Assembly (NCBI RefSeq): GCF_000234665.1
Contig: NC_018333.1
Coordinates: forward strand, 926,339 to 990,338
Reading direction: 5' to 3'
Source: Leishmania mexicana MHOM/GT/2001/U1103
Lineage: Eukaryota > Euglenozoa > Kinetoplastea > Trypanosomatida > Trypanosomatidae
Length of the DNA stretch: 64,000 bases
This document shows, in pieces, positions 12,550-24,145 of the stretch (the first letter of the stretch is position 1; each line of letters starts with the position of its first letter). The notes under the pieces were generated by a model. It was not told the origin of the DNA, did not search any database, and worked only from the letters and a program-made list of their open reading frames with translations. Made by a program: the position numbers and the translations under genes.

Positions 12550-15500
12550 ATTTTTTTTCTTTTCCAAGGGTACTCATTCGACCACGAATAACCCAGCTAG
12601 ACTATATGCATCCACAACCACAGTCCACCCACCGCTGCTGCGATGTGGCTACATCCGTGTCGTCTAGGATCCACTGCATGCCGTCGAATCGGGCCATGCG
12701 TCTAGCTAGCCCTTCTCGTCCCCTCCTGATCCCCTCTTCGGATACGTGCCGCGCGATCGGCTCCACTCAGGCCTGGGTGGACTGCATGCTTCCATCCTCG
12801 TGGGCCACGTCCAGGGTCCTGCTCGAGGGTAGAGGCGGTGGCGTCTGACGTGCAGTTTCGGCGGATGTTGACGGGGGGTCTGAGACCCGTGACTGAGTCC
12901 GTAACCCGGGCAGTTCGCGTCTGTTCCTCCGCCATTGCAGATTTCGAAAGCTTGCTACCTTTGCACATGTATTCCAACTCACAATAAGCGCAGAAAAACT
13001 GAGAGGCGCGCGCGACGGGCGACGGCAGCGCCAGCACACGTGCCTGGATCCATCGCACCAGGCCGTCCTCCATGGCTGCGAAGCGCGTGTCGGGTACCAT
13101 CAGGGCGGGAGAGCGAAACCGCAACAAGGGCTACCACACGGGGTTCCCTGTGTCGCAGGTAGTCAAGTTACCCTCGCAGCTGGAGCGGCGCGAGCACCAA
13201 GGCTGCACGCTCGGCGCTGCCGCGGCACGCAACGGCGCCGGAGCATCTTGCCCGTGAACGCCTGTGCATGCATGATCGCGATAGCGCATCGCGGCCGCAC
13301 ACGACTTGCTGTCTGTCTGTGCTGCACCGTCTGTGCGCAGCGGGCAGGAGAGCTGCGCAACGCGCGTGCGGCGCACCGAGGGGTGTCGGTGCCTGCACAC
13401 GGGCGTGAGAGCTGCGGAGGCGTTGTGACGACACCGGCATGCGGCGTGTGCACCCCTCCTCCTCCCCCGGCCATGTGCGCAAGGTGGCCTCCTGGCACGG
13501 TGGCACAGCAGCGCTGTCGGGTCGAAAGGCAGGAGAACGGCCTCTTCAAGTAGGCCTCTGTTGCCTGTGTATTATAGGGTACACACGATGACTACTACTG
13601 CTTTGGTGTAAAGGTGCAGAGGGGCCTTGGTGCAGTTGCCGACCAGCACGCTCCGGCCGCGCGGTGGCACCGTGGGGCAACGCTGACTGCAGGCGTGCCA
13701 TGCAGGCGTAGCGGAGGAGATACTTTGATGGGCCGCATGCGTGCGTGCACACCTCCCTGTGCTTGGCAGGCCGAGTCGTGTGTGCTTCGATGACCTCTAC
13801 GGCGCGTGGGCCGGATGTCCACGCGGAGAACGCGGGGGTGGCAGTGCTTCTCTAGGTACGTGCGTGCAGCGGAGAGCTGCGGCTGGTTGGGGTGCCGCGC
13901 AACGGCAAGTGCGTGCCTTGTTTTGGGGGATGCCCACCACGCTGCATGGTGTGCGTCAGTGCCCAGCGCACCACCTTGCTGAGGGCGAATGGTAGTGTGG
14001 CCTGCATGACATCCTTGTCCGCGGAGGATATCCGGAGTGTGGTGTGATGAGCACAGAAGGCGTGGTGCGGTGCTGGCGTCCTGTTGCGCTGCACACTCGG
14101 GGGGGTGTCCACCCCCCATGATGCGGCGAGTGTAGTGCAGGTCGCTGCCGGGCGCCTGATGCGCTGTGATGTAGGGAGCCCAGCGTGCGGGCGCAGGGTC
14201 GACAAGCGCCGCGGCTGTCTTTGTACCTTGCTGGCACGCCATTGCATTGTTGGGAATGAAAGTCCCAGGGGGTCTACAGGGGAGCGGGGTGAGGACAGAG
14301 CCCGTACTGGTGCGGCTGGTACCTATCTCGCAGAATGGCCGCGCAGTCGTTGCGAGGCAATGCGCTCGATGAGCTTGCACAGGTTGTTGATCAGTGTTAC
14401 AGGACGGGCCAGAGTTATGGCGCAGCAGGGCTGCATCCATCCTAGGGGGATGGCTGTTTTAATGGGCGTGACCGAGAGAGGGCGGCGCGCAGGGCAGTCT
14501 CTCAAGAGCCGCGTCGGACCGCGTCAGCTCTGGCGTGAAGAGAGCTGCGTGGGCGGCGTCGTCAGAGGGGCCTGCCTTTCTGGCTGCTGTTGGCGGCAGT
14601 CGTGCTGTTTGCCGTGGCCTTGCGGGCCACCTCGCAGGTATGCGTCTGCGTGACGGCGTTTGTTGTGGGTGTGACGGCATGTGCGATCCGTCCTCCCTGC
14701 GTCGTGCGCTCTCGGGTTGCGGTGGTGGCCGGTGTCAGCACGGCACTCCGAAGCCGGCGCGGTTTCCTGTGTGCCTTGTTGGGCGAGCATGACTGGGCCA
14801 CGGGCACCGCTGGAGGCGCCGGGCCATATGTGCCTGCGCGGAGTGGCCAGCGAAGTGGACGGCGCAGTGGCTGCGCGCCGCCGTGGTGACGTCTCCGCGG
14901 CGGATTTGGCGGTGTGCCGTGCCGTGGTGCCGCTGTCGCTTGCACGCGTCAGACGCTCGCCATTCGGCCAATTGTGTGGGATGGTCTCCTTCCCCTTGTC
15001 GGCTGGGTCGTCGTCTCGCGTCCCACACCGGGCGGCGCGAGCCGGCCCCCGCTCCGACAGGCGTGCGGACCGCATGCGACATTGCCTAGTGTCTGATGGA
15101 GAGCCTCCCACGCCGCGAGGTGGCTCTTAGATGTGTATGCGCGTAGCAGGAACGTGGCAGCACACCCCCAACGCCACTGCTTCGCCTTTGTCGTTGAGAA
15201 GGGAGTTAGGGCGTACAGTTGTGCCCGTGTCGTGCTGTGTGGTCACGGAGACGCCACCGCCGCGTGCTTCTTCTCACCTGCTGCGCCGTTTGCTAAAAGG
15301 CTGGTAGGTCAGGCGTCCGGTCGGACCTAAGTGGGGGTGAACTGCGCGTCATGCAGAATGCAGACCTGTACCGACGCCTTGTGACGGGCGCGTGCCGGCC
15401 GACAGCGCTGGGCGTTGTTCTGCCCACTGCGATTTCACTGCAGGCAGCGCCGGCCAGGCACGGGATCACACTCGCCATCGCCGCAACGCAGCAAGGGCAG

Positions 15501-15745
15501 GAATAAAAAGTGGGCGGATGCGTACATTCGACGACCTGTCGACGCGATCTGTAGTGAGTCGTTACAAGCGCGACCATGACCCGCAGGTCTCCTCGGCACA
15601 GCATCAGTCTAGACCTGTCCACGGACACCGAGAGTCGGCCAGCCGTGCCCCGAGGACGGGCTGTGCAGGCTCTTGGCTTCCCCAACAAAGAGTGTGGGGT
15701 ACGGGGCCCATGATACGACGGTGAGGTCGCCGGGCCAGCATCAGT
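12550..15745 (-). mobile_element. Degenerate ingi/L1Tc-type non-LTR retrotransposon (DIRE)
   Basis: On the minus strand, broken reverse transcriptase blocks occur in order but in shifting frames with stops. RPVTLINNLCKLIERI (14359-14406) is the RPVTL..LCKLMERI block of ingi/L1Tc polymerases. FCAHHTTLRISSADKD (from 14058 down) occupies the place of the catalytic F-Y-A-D-D box, with both Asp changed to His. Then come VMQATLPFALSKVVRWA, a KT...RVLRVDI stretch, and LLRYACMARLQSALPHG (about 13700), matching the palm-end and thumb blocks. A Cys/His-rich stretch near 12960 may be the remnant C-terminal zinc finger. The element seems to end in an A-rich tail (minus strand, 12549-12566) and to start near 15745. 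Its outermost ~310 bp (15413-15721) differs by a single visible base from the short copies at 22985-23423 and 54201-54677, although the body is heavily decayed. It cannot encode an active protein. Confidence 0.8.
15413..15745 (-). repeat. 5' ~310 bp module shared with the short retroposon copies
   Basis: 15413-15721 matches 23113-23420 on the same strand and the reverse complement of 54225-54532. Only one substitution was found by eye (ATGATACG versus ATGATGCG near 15713). Similarity to the 54201 copy continues, more weakly, to about 15745 (CTGATG.TGGCC). Inside 15413 the sequence diverges into the decayed retrotransposon body. Confidence 0.85.
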
Positions 15746-16817
15746 GGGGGACGGGGGGAGGGGAGGAAGTACAAGAAAAACAAAAGAATAGAGATGCGAC
15801 GCGAGCGCATGCAAACACACGCACACACATATGCACGTAAAGGAGATGGAAGAGTCAAACGAAAACAGAGAAGACGGAAGCGCATCCCCTCACACGTGCA
15901 GCGGAGGAGCACGAGGAGGGGGTGGGTAGGTGGGCGGGAACGAGCGAAATAGAGAAGAAAACGAAAACACCGAAGAACATGAACGTCGAAGGGGAGGAGA
16001 GGGGAGAACTGTAATAAAAAGGCGAGAGAGACAGACAGACAGACATACAGACAGAGAGAGGCAGAGCACAACCAACACATCAAAGGTACAAGAGCCCCGG
16101 GAGGAGGGAGGGGGAGAGGGGGGAGACACGAAAAGACACGCACACGCCACCGCCCTGCACACACATACGTATATGCACATATACACGGATAGACATGCGA
16201 GCACAAGCACAGAAACAACACACGCCGACAAAGACAAAAGAAAGAACGAAAGAAAAAAACGCACAGAAACGAGGGAGGGGGCGTTGGAAGAGGGACACAC
16301 AAAGAAAAGAAGAAAAGAGGAAGAGGCGATTGGCATGACGAACACGTCCACCTGGTGCCTTCCGTGCTCATGTGGGGCTTACGTGTACGTGGAAGTCGGG
16401 GAGGGGTGGGGGGAGAGCGTTTGTTGGTGACATCCACGCAAGAAACGGAGGAGGAGGAAACAAAAAAAAAATAATAAGAGGCTGAACAGAGTAAAGGAAA
16501 ACAGGGAGGGCCGAGCTCTACGGGGCGCTACAGGTAACATAGACACCACCACACACGCACACACACACAAGCTCATCACTTCCTTCTCTCTCTCTTTTCG
16601 TTTCCTTTCGTTTCCGGAGGTGAAACCAAGCCCGCAAAACATACACTCGCCCCCGGAGGACAGCAATATCAACACACGCAAGGCACAAACACACACACAC
16701 ACGCACACGCACAGACCCTCGCAAAGCGATGTTGGGTGCTCTCATCCCCATGTCTCTCTTTTGTTTGTTTTGCCTCCTTTCGCCTTTTTTTCGGTAGTTC
16801 CCCCCCTCTCTCTTCGA
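15746..16817. other. Intergenic region downstream of the ADF-H gene
   Basis: No gene seen. Strongly purine-rich on the plus strand with repeated CA and GACA units (around 16030-16050) and CA runs near 16550-16570 and 16688-16705. The 277-codon minus-strand frame here is a low-complexity Cys/Leu/Phe/Pro product of this bias. Confidence 0.5.
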
Positions 16818-18047
16818 CTAGAGGACCTCAAAAATGGCCCACACGAGTCCCCCCTCCTTCGCCTGCACCAGATCGATTGTCTCTTCAATGGAGAAACTCT
16901 GCGCCGCTGGGCTGTCGGCCTTCATGGTTGTGGCCAGGCTCGCTGAGTTCTGCTCCGTGCCGTCAGGAATGATTGGCATGGTGAGTCGATGCGTCTTCTT
17001 TGGACGCTCCTCGAACGCCTCCGCGTTCGCCTGCTCCTCAACGAGTGATTGACGGTAGTTTTCTTCTGTAAAAACAGTGCTGTCTATCATGAAATCCCGC
17101 GCTACACCAATCTTCCTGTCTGCCGAGGTACGGAAGGCGCTCTTCGACTTTGCGATAATGGCCTTCGGGTTCAGGTCTTGCCGGCCAACGAGGTAAATCT
17201 CGTAGTTGAAGGGGGAGAGGGCCTTTGCCATTGCTGGGTAAACCCCGGCGTGACTACCACCGCGCATCGCCTTCAAACTACTACCGATCCACTGGAAGAA
17301 AATCATTCGGCGCTGATGGACTTCGCCGTTGGAAAAGGAGATGCGAAAGAGCCCGAAGAGCCACTCCTCATCAGGCAGATTCTGCACCATCTCAAAGATG
17401 CCATGCTCGCCGTAGGCACGCACCGTCAGTACCTCCAAATTCGACTCAAAAACGACCCAGTTAATGAAGCCGTTGTCCTGGCGCAGAGACGTCATGACGC
17501 GGTTCGTCTGCACCGACACCTCGACCGGGCTGCTCGGACGCTCCTCCTTCGCCATCGGCGGCGGAACCGGCTTCGGCGCCAATCGAACGCTTGGTGCTGT
17601 GTTGCGACGTCCTCGCTTTGCCGTGGCGGCCACTACTGCCGCCTGCTCACGCTCCTGATGCATCATCATCTGTTCTGTTGCTAGTCGCTCGCGGTACTCC
17701 TCGCGGATCTGCTCCATGGAGAAGTTGCCGCTGTCCATGACGAAGGTGTCGCGCATGTGCCGCACAAGGGACTCAAAAGAGAGAGACGCCTTGTCGGTCG
17801 TTGAGAAGCCAGGGACGCCGCAAATGTTGTTTGTCGTAAAGTTGGTGATCTCATTGATGCCCTGGCCGCGCTTCACAATGCTGCACTTGGGGCCAATATA
17901 CTGTACGTAGATAAACTTGTTGCGCTTGAAGGTGCCCGAGCCTACAGGGAACTTCGAATACAACAGCTGTACCTTCGCTTCGTCGAGGCGCTCGATAGCG
18001 TTGTCGATCTCGTCCGAGCCGCGCCACACGCACACGACCTTGGGCAT
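16818..18047 (-). CDS. Protein with two ADF-H/coactosin-like domains
   Basis: The protein is 409 residues. Residues about 1-110 read as an ADF-homology fold (KFIYVQYIGPKCS strand, then SFESLVRHMRDTF helix). Residues about 178-300 read as a second one (INWVVFE, GIFEMVQNLPDEEWLFGLFRI, RRMIFFQWIGSSL, followed by an AMAKALSPFNYEIYL stretch). After each domain a similar tail occurs (MDSGNFSMEQIREEYRERL and IDSTVFTEENYRQSLVEEQ), which suggests an internal duplication of the whole unit. A basic, Pro-rich linker (about 140-172) joins the halves. ADF-H proteins of the coactosin/drebrin type bind F-actin; actin binding here is an inference. The ATG at 18047 is the first in frame. The gene stands alone between two very long gene-free stretches. 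Confidence 0.85.
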   Translation of the reverse strand: MPKVVCVWRGSDEIDNAIERLDEAKVQLLYSKFPVGSGTFKRNKFIYVQYIGPKCSIVKRGQGINEITNFTTNNICGVPGFSTTDKASLSFESLVRHMRDTFVMDSGNFSMEQIREEYRERLATEQMMMHQEREQAAVVAATAKRGRRNTAPSVRLAPKPVPPPMAKEERPSSPVEVSVQTNRVMTSLRQDNGFINWVVFESNLEVLTVRAYGEHGIFEMVQNLPDEEWLFGLFRISFSNGEVHQRRMIFFQWIGSSLKAMRGGSHAGVYPAMAKALSPFNYEIYLVGRQDLNPKAIIAKSKSAFRTSADRKIGVARDFMIDSTVFTEENYRQSLVEEQANAEAFEERPKKTHRLTMPIIPDGTEQNSASLATTMKADSPAAQSFSIEETIDLVQAKEGGLVWAIFEVL

Positions 18048-21000
18048 TTTTGTTTGTCTTTGCGAGTCGTCTCTCTACCGCCTCCTGTGGTGTGTTGCAC
18101 GCCAAGCGCACATGCAACAATAATAATAACACAGGTGATTGTCTCCGCACGCTGGGTCCTATGTGTGAAGGGCGAGATAATCTACTGTGCGGCCTCCGTC
18201 GGTCTTGTTCGTATTGTGTGCACGTCCCTCTCGTCACGAGGTGTACGCAGCGGCCTGTGTGTGTGTGTGTGTGTGTGTGTGCTTCCGTGCGTGTGGGTGG
18301 TTGTGGCTCAGGGGCGAGTGATGGGGTCGGGGAAGTTCTGACACGTAGTGCAGATCAGCCAGTAGCCAACGTTGGCACTTGAAAGACACCGGGTAAGGGA
18401 GAGGAGACGAGAGTGAAGGAGAGGTGAGAGTGCACACACCAAGTAGAGGACACAAAACAAAGAAAAAAAGACAGACAAGACGGCAATGCGGAACAGACAA
18501 GGAAGTTTCCGAGATGTGTGAGACAGAACCCAAGGGAATATAACAACACAAGAAGAAGAGAGGAGTCCCCACCCCCGCACCCGCAAGAACAGCAACAGGT
18601 GCGACTGAGATGAGGACACATACACACGCAAACACGCCAACGTCCACGCAAGGACAGAGACGGACGAAAAGTCACAGAAGAAAAAAAGAATGAAAGGAAA
18701 GACAGCGGAGGAGAAGGATGACGCCGAGAGAGAGATAGAGAGACGAGTTCAACGAGCACACCGCCACAACCGCCAAACACACAAAGAAACAGATAAGCGA
18801 ACGGCAACGGCGGGGGAGGGCAGGGCAGAACGGCAACGGAGAACAAAAAAAGGGGAGAGAGAAGTGAAATGAAGAATACACGCCAGGGAGAGGGGGTGGG
18901 CAGAGCAGGGTGCGAAGGCCCACCTGTCACACTCGTCGCGGCTACTGGGAAAACAAACAAAAAGCGTCTAAAGTGTACCACTACTCGCGCTCGCTCTCGT
19001 GTTGGCCTTTTCAGATCCAACGGCTCCGGCCGGCGCGTGCACACCTGCGTGTATGTGAAGATGGGAGGTGAAAGCGAGTTGGAAAAAGGGCGGCGCAGTC
19101 AAAAAAAGAAAAAGGAGAATGGGTGGGAGGGGGAAGAGGCGGCGGGAGGCGTGGCGGGAGACGGAAAAGGAGGAGGAAATTCGAAACGAAAGAGATGAGG
19201 ACGACGAGGAGGGCAGGGGCGATGGCAACAACAACAAAGCACCCCCGAGAGCGTCTGTGAAGCTGTTTCTCTACCGCAAAGAGCTGCGTGTGCTTGGGTG
19301 CTTCCGTGTGTCTGTCTGTGTGTGTGTGTGTGTGTGTTTTAGTCGACGAATCGGCGCGTATTCCTGTTAGATGCTGAGGATGAGAACGTAGCGGAGCAAG
19401 TAGAGGTCGTGCACAAGAACCCAAAAAAATTCTGACATGAAATGGGGAACAGAACGAGAGGATGAGGACAACCTCTTGCTGCATAGGTGTGGTAGTAACC
19501 ATGATCATGCAGCGTGATGCCCATGACATAGGAGAGAAGTGGAGAGAGGAAGTGAGAAGACAGATGAGGTGGAGGGGTCGACTGGGCATTGGCAAAGCGA
19601 AAAGACCATGAAAGAAAGAGATTGACGCAGCAAACAGCGATACTTAAGACAGGGTACCGTATTGTGCATCTGGCATTGTCTCTCCACTATCTGAGTCCTC
19701 AGTGGGTAGTGCCATCATGCACCAGCTCACATGCAAGTCCATGTGTGTGCGTGTGTTGGGGGAGGAGGGGGGGGTGCACACGATTCCATTTGAACCCATC
19801 GCGCTCCTCTCCCTTCTGCTCGGTGACGTTACGGTTTTTGTTCGCTCAACAATACGCGCGAGCTCGCAAAGAGAGTCTCGTGACAACTGAACCGTGAGGG
19901 AAGAGAGGACAGACGACGAAGAGTGGACAGAAGAGCTTGCGCGACGACAGCATGCCCAGGCCACTACTTCCACAAAGTAAAACCTGCCACGCTCAAGCCG
20001 CGCCCGTCCTCTGTGACACTCACGTGCCGGTCAATCGGTGCGGTGGAGCTTGCGCACCATTCCTTTGTCTGTTTCGTCCCTTTTGGTTTCGGCATTCACC
20101 TCAAACATTCGCCTAGACTTTGGCATTCGTGTATTACCTCTCCCCCGTCTTTCTCCCTTTTTTGTAGTTAATTTTTTTTTCGTTCACATGGGAGAGAGGG
20201 AGAGAGAATGGCTCTCAGAGAGGTGAGCGGGTTACAGATAAAGCATCCACGTAGGCATCAAGCACATGCACAAGTTCCCAACGGTGTACTCATCATGCGT
20301 ATTTCTTTCTTCGCAGATGTTTTCCACGCTCCTGCCCTAGCGGGGGCGACGTCTTGGTCTGCGTTATATTCCGTTCTCTCTCGCTCTCGTTCCCCTACCC
20401 CCTTGCAACCATTGCACGGCGCTGCGAGAGTGAGGTGTAGCGGGCCTTCCTCGTAGTCTCCTCTCTCTTTTTTTCTTGCGTGCGCCTGCGGGAGTCAGTG
20501 TGTGGGGCGGGTGGTGGTTGTCGCGCTGCATGCAACGGCCTACTCCGCACAAGCGCACACGCCAACGCGAGAGAGAGGGAGAGGGGAGGGGAGGGGAGAG
20601 ACGGAGATGAAAACAGAGAAAAGACTCATCGATACACATGAGCGAGGAGAGCAAAGAAGAAATCAAAAAAAAAGAAGGCCAGAAAGCATCTGTACGAGCC
20701 AATACGAAAAAAAAGAAAAAAAGAACCAGCGACAGCCACGACGACAGTATTGAGTCCAGAGTCCAACTCACACCGAAGGCGGCACAGGGAAAAAGGTTAG
20801 CGACAGAGAGAGAGAGAGAGAGATCGGGCAGCAGGGAATGGAAGGCAAACAAAAGGAGAGAACAACGGGCCTTCACAAGCACAACAGACCACACTCAACA
20901 ACATGCGACATGGGAGGTGAAGGTAAGAAGAAAAAGAAGAAAAAGAGGACAAGCATTCAAAGAGGAGTGCTTCAGCGGAGATGGATGGATGGAGGGCCAG

Positions 21001-22984
21001 TCCCAGCTCTGTGCGATACCTCTCTGCTAACGTATAGAGAGAGAGTCATGACGAATGTAGAAGAAAGCTGGACAAGGAACACAGACAGAGAGGAGCCGCA
21101 AAGCACACAGAAAAGCAAGAGGGAACAACGAAACAAACAAAAGAAAAACAGCTTGAGGAGAAGGGCATGAACGACAAGAGAGAGATAGAGAGAGAGAGGC
21201 TACGGCGGAGTGTGAGGCACAGCACGCTTGTGTGGTGAAAGAAATGACGATGAAAAAAGAGCGGCGGCGCCCCGCCCACCGTAGCGCACCAAAAGGCAAA
21301 AAGGGCACACGCGCACGCACGCACACGCACATAACAGACAATGGGAGAGAAATGCAAAGGACAAGGAGCACCAAAGGGGTTACCTTGGTGAGGCTTCGGA
21401 AAAAAAGTAGGGAGAACAAAGAAAAATCATCGCCACGAGCCTTCTTTGTTGTTGTTGCTGTTTCACTTGAACTTTCTTTTTTTGTATGCTCGTGAACGCG
21501 CACATGTGAGCATGGTGCGTGCCTGACCACTGGGAAGACAGAGAGGAGGAGGGGAGAGCCGTTCCCTTGAAGTTTCGGTGTCTCATGTCTCCACAAGACG
21601 ATTGATGCAGAATAAAGCACCACGGTGAGAAACAACAAAAAAAGACAAAGACGTGAAAAGATGCGCTTCTTCGTTTCTGGTCGCTTCATGTCATTGCGTT
21701 GTGGTCACCTTCGTCGTGCTCTGTTGTCCTCCCTGCTTTCCCTTCCGACCATTACGTTCCCATGTGAGTCTTCTTGGCGTGCTTGTCGTCCGTTTCGCCA
21801 TGCATATATATATATATATGTACATACATGCATGCGTGTGTTTCGTTGTGTGAGGCCCACGATGTGCAGACACCCCACATGCACATGCCAAAGAAAGGAA
21901 ACAGAGATGGCATCGTTAGCCGCCCGCTAAGGGCTCACGAAGATGCATACTCAGCACGCATCAGTGTTTTCTGTCCTTGTTTCTTTTTTATGTCTGTGTG
22001 TTTTTGGGTCGAGACGTGCATACATGGGAAGTGGCACCTTACATACCCAGTTGAGCATCCTTTTCAGCGCCGTGTCTTATGCACTGCGTGTTTCGACGTT
22101 TCCTTTTTCCTTGTCGCACCATCTCGCGGGGTGTCGGATGTGCGTGCTCGTTGCCTTCCCACCCATTAAGCCATCCATCTCTACCAAACTACCGTCTCTT
22201 TCCCTTCCCGTTGCTGTCTTCTGCCACGCCCTTCATCGGACCATCGCTCTCCGATGCCTCGCGTGCGCCGGCTGGAGAAAGCCGGCCTGCCGCATCTTAG
22301 ATGCTTGCACCGACTCACAAGAAGCGACGCACAAAACATAAAAACGCACAAACAGCCCGATCCCACTTCTCTGGGTTTCTCGGTTACGTTTTCCTTGTCT
22401 CGCCTCCTACGGCATCCCCTGCCATACTTGACGACTTCGTCCGTCTCGCACGGACCATGACAGAAAACACCACATAGTCCCGCAAGAACTCAGCGAAGGG
22501 AAGCGGCGACGAGAGGGAGAGAGAAATTCGAAGAACGTGCAAACGGAGCAGTGGGAGAGAAGTGGCGTCGATGTGTCGTAGAGATGAGCCTACGAAAAAC
22601 AACAAAAGGTGCCAACATCTTTGTCTGTGTATGAGGGTACGTGAGCTCGAGACATGGGAGAGCGTGGAGGAGGTTAACGCAAGAAAAAAAATGGAGACCA
22701 TGGAAGCCGGCGGCTACATTTTTACCAGTCGTGGTAGCTCTTCCTCTCTCTGCGTGTCTGTATGTGTTCTGCTCATTCGACGCCGTCTGCCTCCACTCGT
22801 CCCCCCCCCTTCACCACCCTCCCTTTTCTCGCCATCTTGAGCCTGCACGATAAGAGTACGCGAGGAGAGCACACCTGCATCACCAGGGGTGGACAAAACG
22901 GAACTCATGTAGACATATGAATAGAAGCCCATAAGAAAAAACACGAGGACCCGGCGAGGCGCTATAATAGAAAAAAAAAAACAT
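18048..22984. other. Gene-free region with alternating strand composition
   Basis: Nearly 5 kb without a credible gene. 18380-21640 is mostly A/G-rich on the plus strand. About 21650-22450 switches to T/C-rich on the plus strand, then back. Microsatellites: (TG)n at 18256-18281 and 19317-19337, (AT)n at 21803-21820, GA runs near 20806-20821 and 21177-21198. No RNA gene was recognised. Confidence 0.5.
18256..18281. repeat. (TG)n microsatellite
   Basis: About 13 uninterrupted TG units on the plus strand, roughly 210 bp upstream of the ADF-H gene start. Confidence 0.9.
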
Positions 22985-23423
22985 TCTCCGACGTGCCCAC
23001 TCTACAACGAACAAGTCAGCAAACTATATGCGTGCACAGTCCCAGCTGCTCACCTTCCACTGCTGCACAGTGGCTGTTCAAGAACATGTCGGGTCAACGA
23101 ACACCGCTGGACGTCGTTCTGCCCACTGCGATTTCACTGCAGGCAGCGCCGGCCAGGCACGGGATCACACTCGCCATCGCCGCAACGCAGCAAGGGCAGG
23201 AATAAAAAGTGGGCGGATGCGTACATTCGACGACCTGTCGACGCGATCTGTAGTGAGTCGTTACAAGCGCGACCATGACCCGCAGGTCTCCTCGGCACAG
23301 CATCAGTCTAGACCTGTCCACGGACACCGAGAGTCGGCCAGCCGTGCCCCGAGGACGGGCTGTGCAGGCTCTTGGCTTCCCCAACAAAGAGTGTGGGGTA
23401 CGGGGCCCATGATGCGACGGAGA
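22985..23423 (-). mobile_element. Short non-autonomous retroposon, copy A
   Basis: The segment 22991-23423 (433 bp) matches the reverse complement of 54222-54654 with no difference found by eye; translations in two frames are identical between copies. The minus strand is sense, by comparison with the DIRE. The first ~310 bp equals the 5' module of the DIRE (15413-15721). The last ~105 bp (22985-23090) is a clear but diverged relative of the DIRE 3' end (12562-12663), sharing an exact ACTATATGC block and CCRCTGCTGC...GTGGCT. Copy A lacks the outermost ~20 bp present in copy B, consistent with slight 5' truncation during target-primed insertion. It lies downstream of the reticulon gene. No protein is expected. 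Confidence 0.85.
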
Positions 23424-24145
23424 AAAGAAAAAAAGAGAAAGACAGTGCTTAAATAAATAGAAAGAAGGGAGGGGGCGACTCATCACTGTTTCGTTCCGCT
23501 ATTGGGAGTCATCGACCGGGAACGGAGCACGACATGAAAGCCCTGGGGTGGTTATCAGAGGCAGGGGAAAGATCTGAGCGAGAGCGGAAGTCGGGGAGAG
23601 GAAGGAAGGCCCACACCGAACAAGCAAAGGAGATACAGAGAGGCGATTGCTAGAGAGTGGGGGTGCGCGGACACACACGCACACGCACGCAGGCACACGC
23701 GCGCGCGGAGGACCAAGAACAAAGGAGGAGGAAAGAACCATGCAGCAAGGCACACCAAAAGACGCATGAGCCAAAGATGTATCCTCGACTCCCCACGTTC
23801 TCCCGCCCTCTATTTGGTGTTCAATGTCTGACGCCGTGCACGCATGTGTAATGCGTGTTTAGGCGTAGACACTGGTGCGCGCGTGAAGAGAGAGCAGCAC
23901 CCACCTGCGCACCTCTTTCATCACTGCACGGCCCTCCGCGCGCATGTCTCCGCCGTGCCTACGGCGTGCGCGCAATCGCGTTAGACACGCTTGGCAGCCT
24001 CCCAACTTCCCCTTTTCGGTGTCCGTGGGCCTTCGCCTTCCCGCCTCCTCCCCCCTCCAAACTCGGAACATAGCACAGCATGTGTCGGTCTTGTCTAGCC
24101 GTCCCCTACCCTTGCCACGTACACCAATCCGCATTTCGCGCACCT
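23424..24145. other. 3' flank of the reticulon-domain gene
   Basis: No gene seen. The stretch next to copy A is A/G-rich on the plus strand. 23780-24145 is more balanced and probably holds the 3' UTR of the reticulon-domain mRNA. Confidence 0.4.

Noticed and set aside
15604..16437. 277-codon minus-strand frame rich in Cys, Leu, Phe and Pro
   Set aside because: Translation of pyrimidine-rich minus-strand DNA plus the 5' retroposon module.
23028..23456. Frame in copy A repeated identically in copy B and in part at 15392-15724
   Set aside because: Identity reflects recent retroposon copies. The frame is antisense to the element, basic and without a domain, so it is not counted as a gene.
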